DNA from: Euclidia mi
Taxonomy: Eukaryota > Arthropoda > Insecta > Lepidoptera > Erebidae
Direction: 5' to 3'
Assembly: GCA_944739405.2 (NCBI GenBank)
Contig: OX123188.2
Coordinates: forward strand, 68,157,251-68,221,250
Length of the DNA: 64,000 nucleotides
The notes beneath the pieces were generated by a model. That model saw only the letters and a list, made by a program, of their open reading frames with translations, was not told the origin of the DNA and did not search any database. A program made the position numbers and the translations under genes. Below are positions 55,601 to 64,000 of this stretch, piece after piece. Position 1 is the first letter of the stretch. Each line of letters starts with the position of its first letter.

Positions 55601-56361
55601 GTCTTGATTTTCACGTGCAGCTTGCAAAAGGCTGTCGTGTGGCTTACGTAAACATTTTATAGATATTTTGTGACATTTCTTTTGTTTAAAGTATTTTAGC
55701 TAATAAATACGTAATCAATCTGGTAACTCAAATTAAAATCTTCAAAAGATAAACAAACATTACACTACTTGTTACGTACTGTGAACGCAATCAAGCTTAC
55801 CGTATTTGTTCTTAATCACTTGACTTGATATCTCCGCTAGTGCATCCTGGCCAAAACTTTGATATCAAAATGTATGACTGTATAAAATTTTCCATTTCAA
55901 TAACAATAGCGGTATCAGTGTCACAAATAGAAAGCAATGTATTGTATCTACTTAAAATACATAAGTCCGCATAACACTTCTTGCCCGAAGCTGCAAGGAA
56001 AGACCATATTCAATCACAATATCCCTATTCAGTCCGGTAGTATAGCAACAAATTATAATATAACCGCCAAGCAGCCTAATCCAACATGATATATTAATTC
56101 TATCAGAGAAGGCAAATCACTTATTTTTATAATATAGACAGGAGTCGTGTTCGGTAACGAGCGTAATGCGTGTATATTAGAATTCTTTACGGTCTCTGAT
56201 ACTGATATTGGGCAATTTCACACAAGTACCTTAACGTAATTTCCCTTGCGACTGTGATCTCGGTGGCATTCGTATGTAAAACACACGCAATATAGAAAAG
56301 GGATGTAAACATTTGACAAGTGTGACAAATAGGCCACGGGATAATTTCGAGAGTGCAACCG
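52616..56361. repeat. 3.75-kb tandem unit, copy 1
   Basis: It begins gacgactgtgggttaacttc and is repeated at 56362 (offset 3746) and 60109 (offset 3747) with only rare substitutions and homopolymer changes. The unit holds a Penelope-like fragment on the minus strand. Several short frames recur in each copy only because the DNA recurs; none has a recognisable domain. Confidence 0.95.
54269..55070 (-). pseudogene. Penelope-like element fragment with GIY-YIG domain, copy 1
   Basis: On the minus strand from 55070 the text reads FQRARGICDKKHLDAELQHV and LPYIKGVADKISYILKRA, the region between RT and endonuclease in Penelope-like elements. Then come GVYKFDCECGLSYIGQTKRS (the GIY-YIG motif), HIADIKHKRSTKSAVCEH, HYLRFDEPQILAKEHRFLP and REAIEIKKHPNFNREDDW (catalytic Glu region). 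A TAA near 54617 and a frameshift in the T run near 54930 break it. The RT itself is absent. Confidence 0.8.
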
Positions 56362-59300
56362 GACGACTGTGGGTTAACTTCTGCGAGCGGTGGCCACTAC
56401 ACCCCTTAAATATTACTACGTGTCCCTCATATGGACTATACGCATATTTTGATTCGCCAGACAAATCTGACTGGCTATTAAAACTCCGACTATCCAAATC
56501 AGATCGTCCGCCGATAGAAAACGTGGTAGAGCTCGTGATAAAGCACCGCCCAATAAATGCTTACAAAGTCACATAAATATTCGTATTTCTTATTATTTAT
56601 ATACAGAACACGTTAAGTCGTATAATACCCTTGTTAAAAAATATATGCCTCGGGGAAAGGGACCGAATTGTCAACATTTGCGTTTATATTGGTAATATTA
56701 CAAATTTAACTATTGTGGACGAATATTCAAATGACAATATAAAATACGTAGTTATTAATATTCATATAAGAATTGTTGGTATTGGCATCGTTAAAAAGTA
56801 TGACGTCTTCATAGCTTGATAATTTCTCGAGGGCATTAAACTCGATCGCAATTTACATTTCTATTGTACAAATTGTTTGTCATTATTCAAAATTCTGTTC
56901 TCAGCGAAGTTCCGTGCGAAGTAATAAATCAGATGAGACAGAAAAATATAAGTTGCGCTAGTATTCCACATTAACTTTGTTACAATAAACTATAGTGCCT
57001 CTGTATTTAGTTATATTTTAACATTAAATTAGAATATTAAATACTTATGTAATTCACTTAGCCAAATTAAGAATCACTACATAATGATGGTTCAACATAA
57101 GTTACAATGCTGTTATTAAATATTTGTATATTACTGTCTGAGAAAATCTGAGAAAATTTTCTAAATCTAGGCTATTTTTATACCCCTTAACCTTTGCTAA
57201 AAGATTTTTTTGTCTTATTCTTAATTTTATATAGTCGGCATGAAGGACTTTTTACTTGAAAGATCATCCGACCGTTCGGAGGTCGAAAAAAGAGTTGGTC
57301 CAAGAGCCTCGGGAACTTAAAGAATGACATATATCATTTCAATAATACCATTTTAACCTGAAGTTAAATCCATGTGAGATTATGTGTGTTCTGCCATACT
57401 TACTGAGCTAACCAAAAGCAATAAACCTTAATATGTACAGTGACGTAATTAAGTTAGTAATAATACAAGTTGGAGAAGGATCAACTATAATACGCGTAAT
57501 AACTCGCCAAGTGATAAAACAATCTGTAGAGCAAATGGTACCCGCGTCTTCTGAATCAGTAATGTCATGTAAATGTTAGTGGCAACTCGTAACGTTTCAA
57601 GGGTCAGCGGTACGGCGGTCGCCATTGTTCTAATTACTAGGCAAGGAGTATGAAGTTGACGTGTGACAATGTAGCACAGCTGTACATCTATCAACTTATC
57701 TAATTCCCACAAACCGAAAGCTTGCTATGAGAAGTGTGCTCGAGTAAACTTATAACATGATTTTGTTTGTAAGTGAATGTACTTCCCCCGTACTCATAAC
57801 AATAGCCAAGTATCGAATGAGTAGCTGAGTTACATACAATTCCGAGTTAAGGTCAGGTGAGTAGAGTAGATAATACCTACGTATGTTTGATATTTTCATT
57901 ATTTAAAATATGTTATCAACATTGAAATTAAACTACAGTTTACGAATTTTATCGCGATATGTTGGTTTCACTCAGTTATTACATTTAAACCGAATGATCT
58001 AGAAACGACAGTTTTTATTTATTACCAGCCGACGTTTCGAATTCTTTACAGGATTCATGTTCACGGCAGACTGAGGTGATATTTGTATTTTTCTTGAATG
58101 TGTAAGTTATCTCAAAGTAACCGAACATTCTATTCACGCAGAATGAGCTCACAATATCCTTAGGTCTTCTGGTGACTTTGTCCTTCTTGGGTTTCATTAG
58201 CCTTATGACAGGGTCCCAAGCTGGAGGAACATTCCAATCATCTTCCCTATTGAAATTAGGGTGTTTTTTAATTTCAATAGCCTCACGTATCATCCTTGGA
58301 AGAAAACGGTGTTCTTTTGCGAGTATCTGCGGTTCATCAAATCGCAGGTAGTGGTTGGGTCCTTATTCCACATGTTCACACACAGCAGACTTTGTTGAGC
58401 GTTTATGTTTTATGTCAGCTATATGTTCTTTAAATCGAATGTCTATGCTTCTCTTGGTTTGTCCAATGTATGAGAGCCCACATTCACAGTCAAATTTGTA
58501 GACACCGGCCTTATGCAAGGGTAACTGACACTTGACTGTTGGTTATAATTGACTTATCTTCGTTGGCGGCTTGTAGTAAGTTTTGATTGAAGCTCGCTTC
58601 AAGATGTAGCTAATTTTGTCGGCCACGCCCTTGATGTATGGGAGGACAGCAGGTTGTCTTTCCACTGTGGCTGATTTTTTTTTCTTCTGGGATCTGTGAC
58701 AGTGACGCGGCGGTCGGAGCTTGTTGTCTTGCAGAGCTTGCCTGACATGTTGAAGCTCAGCGTCCAGGTGTTTCTTGTCACAGATCCCTCGAGCTCTCTG
58801 AAACAGAAACATTCCTACATAGAAGATACTATGTTATCGACGTCGAAACTTAACTTTACATCGTAGCCCAGAGGACGATGAAGGCGCCTCCATAAAATTA
58901 ACATAAATAAAAAAGCTCTGAATGTTGATTTGTCTCATGGGAACAGACTTTAAAACAAAGAAATAGGTAATTCACGACAGTGTAAAATTATTGTCATGTA
59001 AATGATTTTATAGCACTTTTAACGTAATTTTTGAGTCCCGATTTTTCATAGGTACCTACACATTGTGTAAAACTGAAACAGTAAGATGAGACGTCTAATA
59101 TCATAACTTAAGTTTAGATTTTGTTATTAACTAATGGAAAATCAGATCGTTGCCTTAAAAAAAGATGCTTTCACAGTCAGGCAATTAGCTTGTGGCCCTT
59201 AATTGGCTGGGTATCCAAGTCAAACCAGAGCAGCAGAGCAGAGAAGCTATGTTCGTATACTACTCTCATCAAGCAACTAACGCAAATCAGATGTAAGGCC

Positions 59301-60108
59301 TTTCTAAAGTTTCCGACTTTCTTAAGTCTAAAGCCTTCAGGAGCGCAGTCTTGATTTTCACGTGCAGCTTGCAAAAGGCTGTCGTGTGGCTTACGTAAAC
59401 ATTTTATAGATATTTTGTGACATTTCTTTTGTTTAAAGTATTTTAGCTAATAAATACGTAATCAATCTGGTAACTCAAATTAAAATCTTCAAAAGATAAA
59501 CAAACATTACACTACTTGTTACGTACTGTGAACGCAATCAAGCTTACCGTATTTGTTCTTAATCACTTGACTTGATATCTCCGCTAGTGCATCCTGGCCA
59601 AAACTTTGATATCAAAATGTATGACTGTATAAAATTTTCCATTTCAATAACAATAGCGGTATCAGTGTCACAAATAGAAAGCAATGTATTGTATCTACTT
59701 AAAATACATAAGTCCGCATAACACTTCTTGCCCGAAGCTGCAAGGAAAGACCATATTCAATCACAATATCCCTATTCAGTCCGGTAGTATAGCAACAAAT
59801 TATAATATAACCGCCAAGCAGCCTAATCCAACATGATATATTAATTCTATCAGAGAAGGCAAATCACTTATTTTTATAATATAGACAGGAGTCGTGTTCG
59901 GTAACGAGCGTAATGCGTGTATATTAGAATTCTTTACGGTCTCTGATACTGATATTGGGCAATTTCACACAAGTACCTTAACGTAATTTCCCTTGCGACT
60001 GTGATCTCGGTGGCATTCGTATGTAAAACACACGCAATATAGAAAAGGGATGTAAACATTTGACAAGTGTGACAAATAGGCCACGGGATAATTTCGAGAG
60101 TGCAACCG
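56362..60108. repeat. 3.75-kb tandem unit, copy 2
   Basis: Complete second copy, near-identical to copy 1. One of the length differences is an extra T in the T run at about 58676, which restores one reading frame of the Penelope-like fragment. Confidence 0.95.
58015..58817 (-). pseudogene. Penelope-like element fragment, copy 2
   Basis: Same content as 54269-55070. Here the linker frame (58812-58543) stays open through SATVERQPAVLPYIKGVADK to KTYYKPPTKISQL because of the extra T. The stop before the catalytic Glu region is shared with copy 1, so that damage predates the tandem duplication. Confidence 0.8.
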
Positions 60109-61483
60109 GACGACTGTGGGTTAACTTCTGCGAGCGGTGGCCACTACACCCCTTAAATATTACTACGTGTCCCTCATATGGACTATACGCATATTTTGAT
60201 TCGCCAGACAAATCTGACTGGCTATTAAAACTCCGACTATCCAAATCAGATCGTCCGCCGATAGAAAACGTGGTAGAGCTCGTGATAAAGCACCGCCCAA
60301 TAAATGCTTACAAAGTCACATAAATATTCGTATTTCTTATTATTTATATACAGAACACGTTAAGTCGTATAATACCCTTGTTAAAAAAAATATGCCTCGG
60401 GGAAAGGGACCGAATTGTCAACATTTGCGTTTATATTGGTAATATTACAAATTTAACTATTGTGGACGAATATTCAAATGACAATATAAAATACGTAGTT
60501 ATTAGTATTCATATCAGAATTGTTGGTATTGGCATCGTTAAAAAGTATGACGTCTTCATAGCTTGATAATTTCTCAAGGGCATTAAACTCGATCGCATTT
60601 TACATTTCTATTGTACAAATTGTTTGTCATTATTCAAAATTCTGTTCTCAGCGAAGTTCCGTGCAAAGTAATAAATCAGATGAGACAGAAAAATATAAGT
60701 TGCGCTAGTATTTCACATTAACTTTGTTACAATAAACTATAGTCCCTCTGTATTTAGTTATATTTTAACATTAAATTAGAATATTAAATACTTATGTAAT
60801 TCACTTAGCCAAATTAAGAATCACTACATAATGATGGTTCAACATAAGTTACAATGCTGTTATTAAATATTTGTATATTACTGTCTGAGAAAATCTGAGA
60901 AAATTTTCTAAATCTAGGCTATTTTTATACCCCTTAACCTTTGCTAAAAGATTTTTTTTGTCTTATTCTTAATTTTATATAGTCGGCATGAAGGATTTTT
61001 TACTTGAAAGATCATCCGACCGTTCGGAGGTCGAAAAAAGAGTTGGTCCAAGAGCCTCGGGAACTTAAAGAATGACAGATATCATTTCAATAATACCATT
61101 TTAACCTGAAGTTAAATCCAGGTGAGATTATGTGTGTTCTGCCATACTTACTGAGCTAACCAAAAGCAATAAACCTTAATATGTACAGTGACGTAATTAA
61201 GTTAGTAATAATACAAGTTGGAGAAGGATCAACTATAATACGCGTAATAACTCGCCAAGTGATAGAACAATCTGTAGAAGAAATGGTACCCGCGTCTTCT
61301 GAATCAGTAATGTCATGTAAATGTTAGTGGCAACTCGTAACGTTTCAAGGGTCAGCGGTACGGCGGTCGCCATTGTTCTAATTACTAGGCAAGGAGTATG
61401 AAGTTGACGCGTGACAATGTAGCACAGCTGTACATCTATCAACTTATCTAATTCCCACAAACCGAAAAAACCGAAAGCTTGCT
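60109..61483. repeat. 3.75-kb tandem unit, partial copy 3
   Basis: It covers the first 1375 bp or so of the unit and stops at aaagcttgct. It has more private differences than copies 1 and 2 (for example at 60515, 60597 and 61078), and an 8-bp accgaaaa duplication at 61471-61478. Confidence 0.95.
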
Positions 61484-61619
61484 CTACTCACCTGTCCTTA
61501 ACTCGGAATTGTATGTAACTCAGGTACTCATTCGATACTTGGCTATTGTTATGAGTACGGGGGAAGTACATTCACTTACAAACAAAATCATGTTATAAGT
61601 TTACTCGAGCACACTTCTC
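61482..61619 (-). repeat. 138-bp inverted piece of the tandem unit
   Basis: This is the reverse complement of 53983-54120 with two or three differences. It starts exactly where copy 3 leaves the unit order, and the inverted piece is the part of the unit that should have come next. After it, non-unit sequence begins (ttgtttgtttcccagg). Confidence 0.95.
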
Positions 61620-61752
61620 TTGTTTGTTTCCCAGGTGAGCGGAGACGTCGTATTTAATTATAAAATATATTACTTAGTAGGCCGTGTTATTCATATTCAA
61701 TCTCACAATATCTGCTACCGATATGAATTTGAAATGTTTCGCTTCTTCGGTC

Positions 61753-61790
61753 AGAAGATTAAACGTGACCTTGCTCACGTTTAATCTTCT
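61753..61790. repeat. Perfect 16-bp hairpin
   Basis: agaagattaaacgtga, then CCTTGC, then the exact inverse tcacgtttaatcttct. Confidence 0.95.
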
Positions 61791-61889
61791 CTAACGATAA
61801 AGAAAAGTATCTTGAAGTAGGTTTAGTTTTCATAATTCTGCTTTGAATTTTTTTTACTCATGTGTACCTTTTTGCCGTATGGTTGACGG

Positions 61890-62279
61890 CATAGAATACA
61901 AGTGTCACCACCCCCTATCTTCCCGTGGGTGTCGAAAGAGGCGACTAAGGGATAACACGATGCAAATACCATCTTTGCGTAGAGACGGAAAACTCGACTT
62001 CAAACCCTATACGACTGCCTCGTTGGTCTCGCGGCATAAATGTGCGCGTGGGATCGGGAGATCCCGGGTTCGATTCCTGGGTCGGGCAGTGTTATTGGGT
62101 TTTTCTGTCACGAAATTCTCAGTAGCAGCACGGAGTCTGGAAATGTGCCCGGTACGGCAATAGGCTCGCCCCTTATTACGTGGGACTAAAGTATATCTGG
62201 CGAAAAGTGGGTGTAGAAATACACCTCTGCCTACCCCTTCGGGATAAAAGGCGTGACGATATGTATGTATGTATGTCAT
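61890..62279 (+). mobile_element. tRNA-derived SINE
   Basis: The pol III promoter region is at about 62013-62090: A-box-like tggtctcgcgg and B box ggttcgattcc, with ctgcc and ggcag ends that could pair. The body contains acacctctgcctacccc-ttcgg and aaaggcgtgac, and the element ends in (TATG)n at 62260-62279. Upstream (61900-61950) the block caccaccccctatcttcccg and gtgggtgtcg-aaagaggcga is a repeat I recall from other moth sequences; it may be part of the element or an adjoining one. Confidence 0.8.
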
Positions 62280-63900
62280 GGGTACCTATTATAAAAGCTC
62301 GAGATCACATGGCATGATTTTTATATCATGTTTTTCAATTGAAATTCATGTTGTATAGTTTTTTTAATAAATAGTCTAAAACCGACTCGCAAAGTTGTTT
62401 GTGAAAATATAGCAAATAAAAAGAAATAATATTAACTGGTTGAAAGTTTGTTTATAATCAGCTGATTTGAAACTATGAAAACGCGGGCTACTGCTAGTCA
62501 AGATATATTTTTTTATCTATTTGCCCTAAAATGTCAACTTGATTGATTTGATTTTCTCGTAAGGCGTATAATTCGAATCGTCGATGATCTTGACTTATCT
62601 GCTGCAGTTTGCCTCGCTATCGCTATGATATTTCCGTCTCCAAACGAGGTTTAAAGTGAGCATTGATGTGAATTCACGTCGGGATACTTGGCTTTATGTC
62701 TATACTCGTACATACAGTTGCTGGCTCATCTGCACCTAACAGCAATTCAAAAATAAAGTATTTCGTTTACTGACTCTTTTAAACTGACAGTTCAATACTC
62801 TGAATACAGGGTTTTACTTTTAGGAGTCCAGCTTCAACACTTCAGGTTCATAAGCTTATATAGACATCTTATGACACAATTTATGACACATATATAAATA
62901 ATCACATTATTAAATAGTTACGCATAACGTTGCCAATTTTTTTCTCTTATTGAAAAATACAATGACATTAATTATTTCAGAGTAGAAATCTATCAAATAT
63001 CGAGTAATTTGAACTTGCTTAAATTATTAAACTGAGACAAAAGATGTTGAATGTGACTTTTTACTTTAACCTGAATGACTACATTCACCAGATATTTATT
63101 ATAAACGCAATGTACAGTTAGACGTCTAGGAATTTCTAGTTAAATTATAATTTGCCTATGGTTGATCTCAAATTCCATTTCAAAGTTGTCGAATACAAAT
63201 CTTCTTCTTAATAATCTTAACTTCTCTCAACTATTATATTGCATCTGCTTCAAAAACTATCAATTTGAATTTGATAAAAGAAGTTAAGCCCTACCCTTAA
63301 ATTTTGGGACACACAAACAAAATTTGTTGAAAACAATAATTGACACATCTATGAACTGATATTTGTTTTATCTGTCCATTAAAGTCCCTGGACTAACTTT
63401 TATCTAGAAAGATGAGTTGCTAATATGAGATGGGTAGGTATAGTCAGCGTGATAAACCTACGACTTCAAAGCCGGCCACGACCACACAGCGAGTTATAAC
63501 AGTTGCTTTTGTATATAACAGATTATTTCTTGGCAGAGCAACGGTAGTAAACCACGCAGCTTCTTAGAGGGTAATTTAGATAGGAAACTCGTAGTTTGAG
63601 CACTAAAATTAATAGGCTGATTTGGACACCTCGGGTCCACTCGACGCAAAGACTCATCAAGTGGGTCACAATTACATTTGCGAAATTGCAGCAAGGACAG
63701 ATTACAATAATCTTGTTTCTATAATAAAAGTAATATGATAATACGGCATGGTATTTAAGAAAATATATTTCACCAAAGGGCGCTTAGCGCATATCATTTA
63801 TCACTTCGTTCAAACACATTTTGGTATTATACGTTGGTGCAGACATAGACTTCGCCTATATATTCTAGAATCAGAAGATAGAGATGTATTATAGCAATGA
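62280..63900. other. Unassigned AT-rich DNA
   Basis: No coding region, RNA gene or recognisable repeat is supported. A 66-codon frame at 63494-63694 (minus) has no domain. Confidence 0.5.
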
Positions 63901-63973
63901 ATTACAAAACTTTAAATGAGCTTAAAAAAGAGAGACATTCTCTCTTTTTTAAGCTCATTTAAAGTTTTGTAAT
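63901..63973. repeat. Perfect 35-bp palindrome, 3-base loop
   Basis: attacaaaactttaaatgag continues to aaaaaagagaga, then CAT, then the exact inverse. It is the longest perfect inverted repeat seen in the window. Confidence 0.95.
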
Positions 63974-64000
63974 AAGTATAAAACTCGTCGTTACTACAAT

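Noticed and set aside
56313..56576. 87-codon frame crossing the unit boundary
   Set aside because: It exists only where two units join and is absent from the first unit edge, so it is unlikely to be a gene.
62013..62090. Functional tRNA gene
   Set aside because: It has A- and B-box-like motifs but weak arms and is followed by a SINE body and (TATG)n tail, so it is a SINE head.

Overview
This is a 64 kb stretch of AT-rich animal DNA, almost certainly from a moth or butterfly (Lepidoptera). That identification is an inference from the repeat families: RTE-clade LINE 3' ends closing in (GATGAT)n, a tRNA-derived SINE with a 'ctacccc-ttcgg' block and a (TATG)n tail, 'ttagcgcgttcaacc' insect repeat tails, BEL/Pao and Ty3/gypsy retrotransposons, an R4/Dong-type LINE, a DUF4817-type mariner and a Penelope-like fragment. 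I found no convincing host protein gene. One weak candidate is a possible last exon on the minus strand at 37747-37968, with AATAAA directly after its stop. Nearly every recognisable coding segment belongs to a transposable element (TE), and most are broken.

Layout. 1-729: BEL/Pao-type LTR and leader. 730-5456: decayed Ty3/gypsy element on the minus strand, with an RTE 3' fragment inside gag. 5457-9773: apparently full-length CR1-group LINE (minus), with a PHD-finger ORF1 and an endonuclease/RT ORF2, bounded by a near-perfect target-site duplication (TSD). 10030-11700: Jockey-type LINE fragment (minus). 13868-16998: compact, deleted gypsy element with both LTRs, a Leu-tRNA-type primer site and a polypurine tract. 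17000-23900: mostly unassigned AT-rich DNA with a 98-bp tandem repeat and a deleted mariner at 21294-22401. 23911-25666: RTE LINE with a 5' inversion, bounded by a 12-bp TSD. 29110-34833: BEL/Pao element (minus) whose RT core is replaced by about 650 bp of a 10-bp minisatellite. 35866-36583: LINE ORF1. 39629-42650: two BEL/Pao gag fragments, one cut by the LTR of the other. 46541-52370: CR1-group LINE (plus) holding two insertions, a LINE 3' fragment and a Dong/R4 LINE; the Dong copy itself carries an RTE fragment with a perfect 10-bp TSD. 52616-61483: about 2.4 copies of a 3.75-kb tandem unit, each full unit carrying a Penelope-like fragment; the last copy ends in a 138-bp inverted segment. 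61890-62279: tRNA-derived SINE. Several long perfect palindromes are scattered through the intergenic DNA.

The sequences do not work together as a pathway. They form a layered record of insertions, and relative order can be read from it (RTE after Dong after CR1; RTE after gypsy; CR1 into or beside gypsy). The most informative structures are the 5'-inverted RTE, the minisatellite inside the BEL reverse transcriptase, the nested Dong/RTE/CR1 set, and the 3.75-kb array with its inverted end.
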